DNA of 64,000 bases from Enterococcus alishanensis. Lineage in GTDB: Bacteria > Bacillota > Bacilli > Lactobacillales > Enterococcaceae. The notes beneath the pieces were generated by a model that was not told the origin of the DNA, made no database searches, and saw only the letters and a program-made list of their open reading frames with translations. A program made the translations under genes and the position numbers. The stretch lies in assembly GCF_019218635.1 (NCBI RefSeq), contig NZ_JAHUZB010000011.1, positions 1 to 64,000 of the forward strand. Direction: 5' to 3'. The first letter of the stretch is position 1; each line of letters opens with the position of its first letter. Positions 9,299 through 18,742 of this stretch are shown piece by piece.

Positions 9299-10186
9299 TT
9301 GACTTATGTAAAAAAAGAAACATGTATTTATAGTATGGATAAAAATAATCTCCCTGTAATTAAAGTCAATACCAAAGAAGATATTATTTTTGAGACCTAT
9401 GATTGTTTCAGTAATCAAATTACCGATGAAAAAGATTCTTTCGACAAGTTAAATTGGGATCATATTAATCCAGCAACCGGTCCAATCTTCATAGTTGGGG
9501 CTGAACCAGGTGACACGCTAGAAGTAACAATTAAAAAAATTGAAATAAAGGGAAATGTTACATTATTTACCGGTCCAGATTCAGGTGTAATGGGAGATGA
9601 ATTAACTGAAAATACAATTCGCCAACTACCTATTATCAATGGTCAAATTAAATTTGATAATAATATTGATATTCCTTTAAATAAAATGATAGGGGTCATT
9701 GGAACTGCACCATCAGGAGATCCGGTGTCTTGTGGTACTCCAGATTCCCATGGTGGAAATATGGATTGTAAAGAAATCACTGAAGGAACGACTTTATATC
9801 TACCTGTAAATGTAAAAGGCGCATTATTTGCGTTAGGAGACTGTCACGCTGCAATGGGGGATGGCGAAGTTTCTGTCTGTGGTGCAGAAGTGCCTTGCGA
9901 AGTTACCGTAAATATTTCTGTTTTAAAAAATAAAGATTGGCCACTTCCTTTTTTAATTCATAATGATAAAATTATGACTGTTTCTTCAAAGGAAACAGTG
10001 GACGAAGCTTGTATCTCAGCTACTAAAAACATGGTAAAATTCGTCCAAAAATATACTGATTTAACTTTAGGTGATTCTATTCATTTATTATCCTTAGTTG
10101 GAAATTTAAAGATATGTCAAGTTGTCGATCCGAACAAAACGGTAAGAATGGAATTACCTTTATCTTATTTAAAAAATTGGAACTAG
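9299..10186 (+). CDS. Acetamidase/formamidase family protein
   Basis: This 295-residue protein shows the FmdA/AmdA fold signatures: NPATGPIFIVGAEPGDTLEV near residue 57, the GPDSG segment, the GTAPSGDPVSCGTPDSHGGN motif at about 137-156 and ALGDCHAAMGDGEVSVCGAE near 179-198. The family hydrolyses short amides (formamide, acetamide) to ammonia and the acid in the cytoplasm. Start is TTG 9299 with GAGGTG five bases upstream. It lies 18 bases before an APC permease, and the two are probably one operon for uptake and hydrolysis of an amide-containing compound. Confidence 0.88.
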   Translation: MTYVKKETCIYSMDKNNLPVIKVNTKEDIIFETYDCFSNQITDEKDSFDKLNWDHINPATGPIFIVGAEPGDTLEVTIKKIEIKGNVTLFTGPDSGVMGDELTENTIRQLPIINGQIKFDNNIDIPLNKMIGVIGTAPSGDPVSCGTPDSHGGNMDCKEITEGTTLYLPVNVKGALFALGDCHAAMGDGEVSVCGAEVPCEVTVNISVLKNKDWPLPFLIHNDKIMTVSSKETVDEACISATKNMVKFVQKYTDLTLGDSIHLLSLVGNLKICQVVDPNKTVRMELPLSYLKNWN

Positions 10187-10204
10187 TTGGTAAAGGAGGA
10201 AGCT

Positions 10205-11563
10205 ATGAAAAAAAATGAAGAAAAAAACTTAGAGTCTTTTGGCTATAAACAGGAGTTAAAACGTACGCTCACTTTAAAAGATTTAATCATATATGGTCTT
10301 ATATTCATGGTACCCATAGCACCTTTTGGAATTTACGGGGAAGTTGTCACAGCTTCAAAAGGAATGATTGTTTTAACATATCTAATTGGTATGATCGCAA
10401 TGCTTTTTACTGCGATTAGCTATGGATCAATGTCTGAAGCATTTCCAATAGCAGGGTCAGTATATGCATATGCTCAAAGGGGTATTAATAAAACGATTGG
10501 TTTTTTAGCAGGTTGGATGATTCTTTTAGATTATGTATTTGTACCTTCTCTTTTATACGTTGTTTCAGCTAATTCCTTAAAAGCGATTCTTCCATCCATT
10601 CCTGTTTGGATATGGCTGATACTATTCATTTTGGTAAATAGTATTATTAATATAAGAGGCGTAATGTTCACTGCTAAAGCAAATATTATATTCCTAATTG
10701 GTGAATTAATTGTTCTTGCTGTTTTTATTGCCTTCGGATTAGTCGCAATTTCTAACGGAGCCGGTAACGGATTAACTTTAAAACCAATTTATGATGCAAC
10801 CGAATTTAATTTACCATTTGTAATGACAGCAGTATCTGTTGCAGTTTTAAGTTTCTTAGGTTTTGATGGTATAAGTACACTAGCTGAGGAAACTAAAGGT
10901 GGTAACAAGGTAGTAGGAAAAGCAATTTTATGGTCATTACTTATAGTAGGTTCATTATTTATTATCCAAACATATGTTGCTGCAATAATCCACCCAGATT
11001 ATACAGTTTTCAACTCTATTGATACTGCTTTCTATGAAATTGCTGGTGAAGTTGGAGGTACCTTCCTGAAAAATGTTACAATTATAGCAACTATATTATC
11101 TTGGGGATTTGCTAACGCCTTAGCAGCTCAAGCTGCTATATCAAGAGTTTTGTTTGGAATGGCAAGAGATAAAAATTTACCGAGTATTTTAGCTAAAATT
11201 CATCCCAAATATAAGACTCCTTATATAAGTACTTTATTGGTGGCTTTAGTTTCTATAATCGTTGGCCTTATGTTTGTTAACAATGTGGGTATTCTTTCGT
11301 CCATTGTAAATTGTGGTGCTTTGACAGCATTTTTAGTGATCCATATTTCAGTAATTTATCACTTCATCATTAAGCAGAAATCTAAAAGATACATTGTTCA
11401 TCTAATTGTCCCTATTATCGGTTTTTTAATTATTGCATATGTTATGATTAATTTAGATTTGCTAGCTAAAACTATTGGACTAGTTTGGCTTGTGATAGGA
11501 ATTATTTACTACATTATTATGCGATTGATGAATAGAAATATAGAGATTAAAGAAATTGAATAA
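10205..11563 (+). CDS. APC-family amino acid/amine permease
   Basis: About 452 residues with around 12 hydrophobic helices. APC family hallmarks are seen: YGLIFMVPIAPFGIYG in helix 1, the FPIAGSVYAYAQRG motif, and FDGISTLAEETKGG near residue 225. ATG 10205 is chosen because GGAGG (10195-10199) sits just upstream. It is probably co-transcribed with the acetamidase. The substrate cannot be read from sequence. Confidence 0.88.
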   Translation: MKKNEEKNLESFGYKQELKRTLTLKDLIIYGLIFMVPIAPFGIYGEVVTASKGMIVLTYLIGMIAMLFTAISYGSMSEAFPIAGSVYAYAQRGINKTIGFLAGWMILLDYVFVPSLLYVVSANSLKAILPSIPVWIWLILFILVNSIINIRGVMFTAKANIIFLIGELIVLAVFIAFGLVAISNGAGNGLTLKPIYDATEFNLPFVMTAVSVAVLSFLGFDGISTLAEETKGGNKVVGKAILWSLLIVGSLFIIQTYVAAIIHPDYTVFNSIDTAFYEIAGEVGGTFLKNVTIIATILSWGFANALAAQAAISRVLFGMARDKNLPSILAKIHPKYKTPYISTLLVALVSIIVGLMFVNNVGILSSIVNCGALTAFLVIHISVIYHFIIKQKSKRYIVHLIVPIIGFLIIAYVMINLDLLAKTIGLVWLVIGIIYYIIMRLMNRNIEIKEIE

Positions 11564-11900
11564 ATAACTTGAGATTCCTTTTATCAAAATAATTTGAATG
11601 AAAGAAAATTCTTTAAATTATTTAAGGTGTTTAAAATTGATTACGCCTAAAAAAGTTTTATTTACTGCACTTCTACCTGCTCTCTTCATAATTATAATTG
11701 TTAATTAAATATTTTAAAGTGTACAGAAAAAATTTTTTCTGTACACTTTATTTTTTCTCAATTTTATTTTTAATGTATTGAATATTTTTTAAAAGAAGTA
11801 CTATGTATGCATAACTTAACAGTTTTGCATAACACGTCAGCATATGATAGAATCAACCTTTTTACGTATGCAAAAGATATATGCATAAGGAGATCACATT
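11564..11900. other. Intergenic with family D hairpin and TGCATAA direct repeats
   Basis: Contains the hairpin at 11716-11754 and three copies of TGCATAA at about 11808, 11827 and 11880 in front of a broken resolvase. Similar TGCATAA repeats precede the resolvase remnant at 47793 and follow the DUF5648 fragment at 590, so they may be recombinase binding sites. Confidence 0.5.
11716..11754. repeat. Hairpin family D, copy 2
   Basis: AAAGTGTACAGAAAAAA and TTTTTTCTGTACACTTT, nearly perfect arms. Same arms as the copy at 295-329. It could terminate the permease operon. Confidence 0.75.
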
Positions 11901-12236
11901 ATGAAATATGATTATGCTAGAGTTTCTACAAACGAGCAAGATTTAGCTAACCAAATTTAATTATAAAAAAATGCTGGATTAGAAAAAATTTATAGCGAAA
12001 AATATACAGGCACAAAAAGAGATCGACCAAAATTAAATGAAATGATTCAAGTGCTGTCTGCTAATGATGAATTAATCGTTACTAAATTAAACTGCCGTTC
12101 TCGTTCCGTTCAACAAGGAACAACATTAATTTCAGAATTACAAGAAAGAGACATTGTTGTAAATATTCTCAATATGGGGCGAATTGATAAATGGCTCCTA
12201 TGTCAACGATCCAAACAAAATAAAGAGAACGAGTAA
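11901..12236 (+). pseudogene. Serine resolvase remnant with internal stops
   Basis: Starts at ATG 11901 after AAGGAG with MKYDYARVSTNEQDLANQI, then meets TAA and further stops before resuming in the same frame (KIYSEKYTGTKRDRPKLNEM, ITKLNCRSRSVQQGTTLISEL). The catalytic domain is nearly complete but the Arg-rich DRLGR motif and the DNA-binding end are altered or lost. Its last part (12195-12267) is repeated at 53067-53138. Confidence 0.85.
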
Positions 12237-12389
12237 TATCACAGTTCCCATAAATACTTCATTTTAGCAATTAAAGAGAGTATTCAGCACTCTTTATAAT
12301 TTCGATATCTTTATGGTCTAGATAAAAGTCGCAATTAAATAAACCTTCTAAAATTTATCCTTTTTTCAGGGGAGATAGATTTTTCAGTT

Positions 12390-13507
12390 TACCAAGTAAT
12401 TAGTGAAATGCAATCACTGTTGTACCAACGAATATAGTCATCAATACCAAAAATAGCTTCATCTATCGTTTTAAATGTTTGAAAGGTTTCACTCGTTTCA
12501 AAATCGAGTGAAACCTTTCCATCCTAGCATTGTCTCCTGGGCAACCTTTATGAGAATAAGAATGTTTTATGTGATTATTCTTTATGGTCCTTTCAAACAG
12601 ATCATTCGTATACTGACTACCCATATCACTATGAATAAGTGTGACACCTGACACGCTTGTAGCTAGTTCTTTCATCATATTTTTGCCTATTTTATGAGCA
12701 ATTACTCTTCGGATTACTGGATTATAGAGACTAGTCAAATAAACCCACTTTCCTCTAAATGGAATATAGGTAATATCTGTTAAAGGAACGGTAGACTAAT
12801 CACCCTTTTTTCTGATTAAATTTGGTAATTGAGGATTTTCAGTATAGGTTTTAGGCTTTTTTATTTTCTTTATCATTCGTGATTGGCTCCCTAATTCACG
12901 CATAAGACGATAAATAAGGTAGCGACTAACTGGAATGTTTAAGTCTTCGTTAAAATATTTTGTCATTCTCAGATAGCTATACACTGGATAGATTAACCAA
13001 GAATCTAAAATTTTCTCTTTGATCTGTTGGCGTCGGATCATCCGTTTATTTGGTTTCCAATTCAAATAATCATAATAAGTTGTTCTTGGTATTTTAAGCA
13101 TGTTTAAAATACGCGTAATGCGGTGTTTGGCTTCTAAATTTACTCGAATTACTCGTAATACTATCGCTAGTCCTTTAGCGATTAGTTCTTTGCCAAAAGC
13201 ACCGCTGCTCGCTTTAAAATATCACTTTCTTCTTTCAAACACCTATTTTCCTTTAATAATTCCCTTTCTTTTATAGAAAATATATATTTTTATCGTTTGG
13301 ATTTGCCTGACGTATCCATTTAGCAACAGTAGATAGACTGACGTTGTATTCTTTTGATAAAGAATTAGCAGACCGACCGGTCTGATTGAGTGCTACCAAT
13401 GACGCTTTAAATTCTGTTGAATATCTTATAGTTGGTTTCTCTGCATATAAAAAAATCCTTTAATAGATTATAGCGAACATTTTGTCCGTAATTCTATTAT
13501 AAGAGCC
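12390..13507 (-). mobile_element. Degenerate IS3-family insertion sequence
   Basis: The orfB pieces are 13101-12796 (MLKIPRTTYYDYLNW, N-terminal helix-turn-helix part), 12738-12463 (VTLIHSDMGSQYTNDLFE and SHKGCPGDNARMERFHSILK, holding the second Asp and the Glu of the DDE triad) and a frameshifted tail to about 12390 (IFGIDDYIRWYN). OrfA remnants lie between 13140 and 13445. The right end 13456-13507 is an inverted-repeat-like boundary that recurs at 39812-39855 and, reversed, at 53009-53061. Confidence 0.8.
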
Positions 13508-13710
13508 GATTTGAAGACCAATATTATTTTGCACCAGATGAATAATTTGGTCGTTATATTAAGCTATCACTTTTAATATACTAATTTAGAAGTTGTATAT
13601 ATTTTTCTTGCTTTTAGTTGACTGTTAGTGTCTATCAAGCTATTGTAAATTTAATGTGTTGATATTTACTTCCATAATTTATCGGGGTTAGATAAAGGAG
13701 AGTGAGCTGT

Positions 13711-14541
13711 TTGTTGAGAATAAGGAGAATATTTAATAATAATGTTGTTCTAGTGATAGACGCGAAAGGATTAGAACGAATACTAGTTGGCAGAGGAATT
13801 GCGTTTCAAAAAAAAGTTGGAGATGCTGTTGAAAATGATGCTATCGAGAAAACTTTTGTTGTTGACTCACCAAGTGTCACTGATAGGTTTATCCAATTAC
13901 TTGAGGAAGTTCCAATTAATCGCCTTGAGTTAGCGACATTGATCATTAAAAATACAGAAGATAGTTTGAAAATAACATTTGATGGAAACACATATATTGG
14001 TTTAGCAGATCATATAAATTATGCCGTAAATCGTTTTAGAAAAGGTGAAACCATTAAAAATGCCTTGTTGTTAGAAATTAAAAAATTTTACCCTAATGAA
14101 TTTTCCGCTGGAATGCAGGCTTTGGAGAAAATAAGTTATTATGAAGGAATTGAAATGAACGAAGCCGAAGCCGGCTTCATTGCCCTCCATTTTATTAATG
14201 GTGGATTAAATAATGATACTGGTCTAACTTTATCAACTACGGAAATATTAGAGAAAATTGTACTAATTGTTGAGGATTGTTTAGCTATTAAGTTAAATAC
14301 AGATTCGCTAAATTACGTCCGTTTTGTCACCCACTTGAAATATTTTATTCAACGTGTCATAATAAATGAACCAAGAAAAAAAACATTCCCAGAAATGTTT
14401 GAGCAAGTGACCATATTTTATCCGAAGGCTACTGATAGCGTTAAAATAATCAAACAGTACCTGCAAGAAAAGCTTAATTGTCAAATTTATCCTGAAGAAG
14501 AGATGTATTTAATTCTTCATATACAACGTTTAATTAAATAA
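13711..14541 (+). CDS. licT: LicT/BglG-type transcriptional antiterminator
   Basis: Residues 1-55 form the RNA-binding domain (MLRIRRIFNNNVVLV). Two PTS regulation domains follow: PRD1 at about 65-170 (conserved His in ADHINYAV and ALHFING) and PRD2 at about 175-276 (FVTHLKYFIQRV and LILHIQRL). TTG 13711 is preferred, with GGAG ten bases upstream, because GTG 13702 is too close to that site. It would bind the RNA antiterminator at 14543 when PRD2 is phosphorylated by HPr and PRD1 is not phosphorylated by its EII. Confidence 0.9.
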   Translation: MLRIRRIFNNNVVLVIDAKGLERILVGRGIAFQKKVGDAVENDAIEKTFVVDSPSVTDRFIQLLEEVPINRLELATLIIKNTEDSLKITFDGNTYIGLADHINYAVNRFRKGETIKNALLLEIKKFYPNEFSAGMQALEKISYYEGIEMNEAEAGFIALHFINGGLNNDTGLTLSTTEILEKIVLIVEDCLAIKLNTDSLNYVRFVTHLKYFIQRVIINEPRKKTFPEMFEQVTIFYPKATDSVKIIKQYLQEKLNCQIYPEEEMYLILHIQRLIK

Positions 14542-14542
14542 T

Positions 14543-14573
14543 GGGATTGTAACTGATTATGCAGGCAACACCC
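14543..14573 (+). promoter_or_regulatory. Ribonucleic antiterminator (RAT) for the LicT-like protein
   Basis: GGATTGTAACTGATTATGCA followed by GGCAACACC closely fits the BglG/LicT RAT layout (GGATTGTTACTG, loop, GCAGGCAAAACC). Its 3' side overlaps the left arm of the downstream terminator, so protein binding here and terminator folding exclude each other. Confidence 0.85.
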
Positions 14574-14617
14574 AAACAAGAGAAGATAATTCTCTTGTTT
14601 GGGTGTTGCCTTTTTTA
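14564..14617 (+). terminator. Conditional terminator before the PTS gene
   Basis: A perfect 21-bp stem (GGCAACACCC at 14564 pairing with GGGTGTTGCC ending at 14610) with a five-base loop and TTTTTT. It lies between the antiterminator and PTS genes and is the off-state of the RAT switch. Confidence 0.92.
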
Positions 14618-14639
14618 TTTAAAAAAAGGAGGAAAAAGC

Positions 14640-16568
14640 ATGAACAATTATCAGACACTCGTTTCTTTTATCTTAAAAAATATTGGAGGGAAAAACAACG
14701 TATTGAGTGTTACGCATTGTATGACAAGACTCCGATTTACACTTAAAGATGATTCACTAGTCCGGAAAGAAGAAATCACAAAATCACCAGATGTAATGAG
14801 TGCACAGTTTGCTAGCGGACGATTTCAAGTAGTAATCGGTACGCATGTAGCAGATGTATTCCAAGTACTTCAAGAACAACTGGGTGGAAAAAAAAGTGAA
14901 TTAAAAGAAGACAAAAAAGGACTAGTCAGTTCATTAATAGATACTATTACGAAGGTTATTACACCAGTTTTAGGAATCTTGACCGCTTCTGGTCTGTTAC
15001 AAGGTATATTAGCATTATTGACTGCAATGAATTTATTATCAGTAAATGATGGCGGGTATATCATTTTGCATGCGATGGGACAAGCAGTATTTTATTTTTT
15101 ACCTGTTACTCTGGGTTATACTAGTGCAAAAGCTTTTAAAATGAATCCATTTGTGGGAATGATGTTAGGTGCAACTTTATTGATTCCCGAGTTAATGACA
15201 GGACTAACTAGTGGAAAAGTTTTGTTTACTCTTTTTAACGGAACCATATTTCAAACACCAATCTTTAATACTTTTTTTGGTATCCCGATTCTATTTCCAA
15301 CAAACGGATATCAATATAGTGTTATTCCAATCATCTTTATAGTTTATGTAGCTTCAAAAATAGAGAAATGGTTAAAAAAAGTAATTCCAACTGTTATTGC
15401 ACACAATGTAAACTCTTTTCTAACGATTTTAATTACCGTTCCACTAGCGATTTTAGTTATTGGTCCAATCACAAATGTTCTTAGTTCTTTAATCAGTGCC
15501 GGCGTGTCGGGCTTATATGGTATTTCACCAGTGATTACATCGTTAGTTGTCGCATTATTATATCAACCACTAGTAATTTTCGGATTGCATTGGCCTATTT
15601 CAGCAATCGGAATAACCAACTTAGCACAATCTGGAGTAGATTATATTTTTCCGATGTCTTTCACAGCCAATTTTGCTCAGACAGCTGTTGTTTTTGCAGT
15701 ATTTTTAAGGACACGTTCAAAAGATCAAAAAGCGTTGGCAATTCCTGCCATGGTTTCAGGGTTATTTTGTATTATTGAACCGGCTATTTATGGCTTCAGT
15801 TTACCTGTGAAAAAACGATTTGCCTTTTCTATGATAGGAGGAGCTGTTGGGTCACTAATATTAGCATTAACTTCTACCAAAATGTATGCTATGTCCTTTG
15901 GAATATTAGGATTCGCAGCTTTCATCAATCCTAAAAGTAATAGTATGAATGGAGTACTCATAGCTGTTATTGCTTCAATCGCAACAGCATTAGTAGCTTT
16001 TATTTTGACATATATGACATTCAAAAAAGATGATGATGTTCAGTATGCAGAAGAAAATAATTTAATAAATGTAGAAAATGTAACAGCGCCAATAGAAGGT
16101 GAAATTAAACCAATAGAAAGTGCAAGTGATCCTGGATTTGCATCAAAATCTTTAGGTAATGGTTTTGTAATCATTCCCCAAAAAGGCATTGTAGTATCAC
16201 CTGTTAGCGGTAAGGTAGAAGCTGTATTTCCGAGTGGACATGCTGTGGGAATAATAAGTGATACAGGAATAGAACTACTAATTCACATTGGAATTGATAC
16301 TGTGAACTTAGAAGGACAAGGATTTAAAGTTTTAGTTGAGAAAAATCAAGAAGTAACCCAGGGAGAGAAAATTATAGAATTCGATATACAAAAAATTATT
16401 GATGCTGGATACTCAATTGAATCTTTTGTAACTGTTACGAATTCTGATAAATTTTTAGATGTTATTTGTCAACAGGAGGGGTATGTTCACATAAATGATA
16501 ATGTAATGACTGTCATTCCTTTTAATAATCAGTCAGAAGAAATAAAATTAGTGGAGGTAAGTAAATGA
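14640..16568 (+). CDS. bglP: PTS beta-glucoside-type transporter, EIIBCA fusion
   Basis: ATG 14640 follows AGGAGG, giving 642 residues in BCA order. EIIB has the phospho-Cys in VTHCMTRLRFTL near residue 26. EIIC covers about 105-460 with ten or so membrane segments and the substrate loop IEPAIYGFSLP, where the usual GITE reads IIE. EIIA has the phospho-His in ELLIHIGIDTV near residue 565. It imports and phosphorylates a sugar, probably a beta-glucoside. No phospho-beta-glucosidase is next to it. The next gene overlaps by four bases, so they are coupled. Confidence 0.92.
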   Translation: MNNYQTLVSFILKNIGGKNNVLSVTHCMTRLRFTLKDDSLVRKEEITKSPDVMSAQFASGRFQVVIGTHVADVFQVLQEQLGGKKSELKEDKKGLVSSLIDTITKVITPVLGILTASGLLQGILALLTAMNLLSVNDGGYIILHAMGQAVFYFLPVTLGYTSAKAFKMNPFVGMMLGATLLIPELMTGLTSGKVLFTLFNGTIFQTPIFNTFFGIPILFPTNGYQYSVIPIIFIVYVASKIEKWLKKVIPTVIAHNVNSFLTILITVPLAILVIGPITNVLSSLISAGVSGLYGISPVITSLVVALLYQPLVIFGLHWPISAIGITNLAQSGVDYIFPMSFTANFAQTAVVFAVFLRTRSKDQKALAIPAMVSGLFCIIEPAIYGFSLPVKKRFAFSMIGGAVGSLILALTSTKMYAMSFGILGFAAFINPKSNSMNGVLIAVIASIATALVAFILTYMTFKKDDDVQYAEENNLINVENVTAPIEGEIKPIESASDPGFASKSLGNGFVIIPQKGIVVSPVSGKVEAVFPSGHAVGIISDTGIELLIHIGIDTVNLEGQGFKVLVEKNQEVTQGEKIIEFDIQKIIDAGYSIESFVTVTNSDKFLDVICQQEGYVHINDNVMTVIPFNNQSEEIKLVEVSK

Positions 16569-17548
16569 ATAAAAAAATTTGGGGAGTATTAGCCGGAGGG
16601 GCTTTAGGAGATGCAATGGGAATGCCTACAGAGTGCTGGTCCCTAGAAAAAATAAATAGGGAATATCCTTCTGGCGTAAATGAACTGATGGATTCTAATG
16701 GAGAAGATATGTTTGGACGTAAGCTAGTGGCTGGTTCAGTCACCGATGATACTTTAAATGTGTTAATGATATTATCTATGATAAAAAAAAATGATGGTAG
16801 GATTTGTGTAGATGACTACATTTCAGAATTACGACATTGGACAGAGAATTCACCAATTTCAGCTTTTGTTTCGGGACCGTCAACACTAAATGCTTTAGAT
16901 AAAATAAGTAAAGGCATCCCTATAGAAAAAACAGGAGTTTCAGGTACAACCAATGGAGCTTCCATGAAAATTGCTCCCATAGGACTAATTAGTGACTATC
17001 ACGATTTATCAACACTAGTAAAAAATGTTGCAGAGATTTGCTTACCCACTCATAATACAAAAATTGCTATTGCAGGAGCGAGTTCCGTAGCAGCTGCTAT
17101 TAGCTATACAGTACGAGGTGGATCTTCCATTGAAGAAATATGGAAAATTGCATTTGAAGCAATACATGTTGCTAAAGACTATGGATATGATTTTCCAAGT
17201 GCTTCTTTACTTTTTAGAATGAATCAGGCCAGAAAGATTTTAAGAGAAGAAAGTGAGGAACGAATTATTTTAAGACGTTTATACGAAGAAATTGGAACAG
17301 GTATGGAGACAATTGAAACTATTCCGAGTGCTTTTTCTATTGTTGATCTTGCTAAAGGTGATCCTTTAAAAGCAGCTCATCTAAGTGCTTCAATTGGTTG
17401 GGACACTGATACTATTGGGGCAATCAGCGCTGCAATATGTGGAGGAATGAATCCCGAAATTCCAGAGGAAATTATTAAACAAATTGAGAAAGTGAACAAT
17501 TTAAGTTTCATTCAATTAACGTCTGAAATCGCACCTTTTGTTAATTAA
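16565..17548 (+). CDS. ADP-ribosylglycohydrolase-fold protein
   Basis: The 327-residue protein carries the di-metal motifs of the DraG/ARH family: GGALGDAMGMP (residues 11-21), SVTDDT (about 58-63) and GWDTDTIGA near residue 278. The family removes ADP-ribose or hydrolyses related N-/O-glycosidic bonds. Here the start overlaps the PTS stop (ATGA), so it is translationally coupled to a sugar importer and is probably the catabolic enzyme for the imported phosphorylated glycoside or nucleoside-like sugar. That last point is inference from position. Confidence 0.88.
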   Translation: MNKKIWGVLAGGALGDAMGMPTECWSLEKINREYPSGVNELMDSNGEDMFGRKLVAGSVTDDTLNVLMILSMIKKNDGRICVDDYISELRHWTENSPISAFVSGPSTLNALDKISKGIPIEKTGVSGTTNGASMKIAPIGLISDYHDLSTLVKNVAEICLPTHNTKIAIAGASSVAAAISYTVRGGSSIEEIWKIAFEAIHVAKDYGYDFPSASLLFRMNQARKILREESEERIILRRLYEEIGTGMETIETIPSAFSIVDLAKGDPLKAAHLSASIGWDTDTIGAISAAICGGMNPEIPEEIIKQIEKVNNLSFIQLTSEIAPFVN

Positions 17549-17590
17549 ATTTTTTTCACATAAAAAGACTTTTAAATTTCGATTATCGTT

Positions 17591-18182
17591 TTAGTTTCTG
17601 TATACATTATATTTTTTCAAATATCTTTTAAATGTACTTATTGGAATCCTTGTATGCTTATCTATTTCTTTTAAGGTATATTTTTTCGATTTATATAAGT
17701 CAAATCCATATTTTAGAAGTAGATCATCTTCAGTGTAATTTTGTTTTCTACCTTGGTATAATCCTTTTGCTTTTGTAATCTCAATACCTTGTTGTTGTCG
17801 CTCACGAATACGTGCTTTTTCTGACTTAGCTTGATACTTATATAGTTCAAGAATTAAGTTGTTAATGAGGCGTCGAAGATTCTCTTCTTCAATTCCAGTC
17901 GTGAAAGGTAAGTTCAGAACTTCGAGAGTTGCCCCCCTTTTGCTGAATTTCATTCATGACGTCAGTTAGGTCTTTATTATTTCTACCTAATCGATCTAAC
18001 TCAGTTACAACTACAATATCACCTTATCGAATATAATTTAACATTTCTTTTAATTGCGGACTATCTGTAGATTGTCCGCTTAATTTGTCAAAAAAAATTT
18101 TTGATACATTTTTTAGTGCTTCAATTTGTCTATCTAAATTTTGATCTTTACTACTGACTCTGGCATATCAATTTTTGTCATA
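17591..18182 (-). pseudogene. Serine recombinase remnant
   Basis: Read from the minus strand, ARVSSKDQNLDRQIEALKN, IVVVTELDRLGRNNKDLTDV and a helix-turn-helix tail (YTLKEIDKHTRIPISTFKRYL) form one resolvase. It is broken by a frameshift near the start codon, an in-frame TAA at about 18025 and a further one-base shift in a G run near 17935. The open C-terminal piece is 17953-17591. Confidence 0.8.
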
Positions 18183-18337
18183 AAATCCCTCAAATTCATT
18201 ATTCTAATGGCAGACTCTAATGAAACTTTTCTATTATTGAATTATGGCACAAATAAAAAAGCTCACAAGGGTGTACCTAAATGAGCTTTCCGATATACCA
18301 ATTATTAATGCTACATGTGGTATGGTAAGATTAACTT

Positions 18338-18628
18338 TTATCTTAAATAGCATTCCAGTATTGTTGAACTTTTATCAAGTTCCCGCTGTCGTTGTTCTAA
18401 ATCTGCTTGTTTGTCTGTACGATTAGTTTCATAGACATTTATCCATTTTTTGATGAGCCCTTGACTCAAGTTAAATTCTTTGGTGACGCTTGCTTTTGTT
18501 CGGCCTTCTTTAACCACTAAGTTAACACAATGTTGTTTAAATGATGCTTCATATTTCATTGGAATACTCACCTCGACTAAATTTTAGGTAGTTTTCTATT
18601 CCTGTGTCAACTTTTAGTATACCGGCTC
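18338..18628 (-). pseudogene. IS3-family orfA remnant with terminal repeat
   Basis: MKYEASFKQHCVNLVVKEGR and SVTKEFNLSQGLIKKWINVY form an orfA helix-turn-helix, truncated after about 60 residues. The sequence TATACTAAAAGTTGACAC (minus strand) at about 18605-18628 is a terminal repeat. Both the protein and the end match a second remnant at 58612-58958. Confidence 0.8.
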
Positions 18629-18663
18629 AAATCAAGTAGTACATTACCTATTTAAAATCAATA

Positions 18664-18704
18664 AAAACTGACTTTCTCTTTATATGTTGAAAGTCAGTTT
18701 TTTT
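18664..18704. terminator. Bidirectional terminator
   Basis: Arms AAAACTGACTTTC and GAAAGTCAGTTTT with A and T runs on both sides. It would end transcription of the minus-strand 847-residue protein gene. Confidence 0.8.
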
Positions 18705-18742
18705 ATAAATATAGTTAATCTTTTGAATACGATCGTACATAA

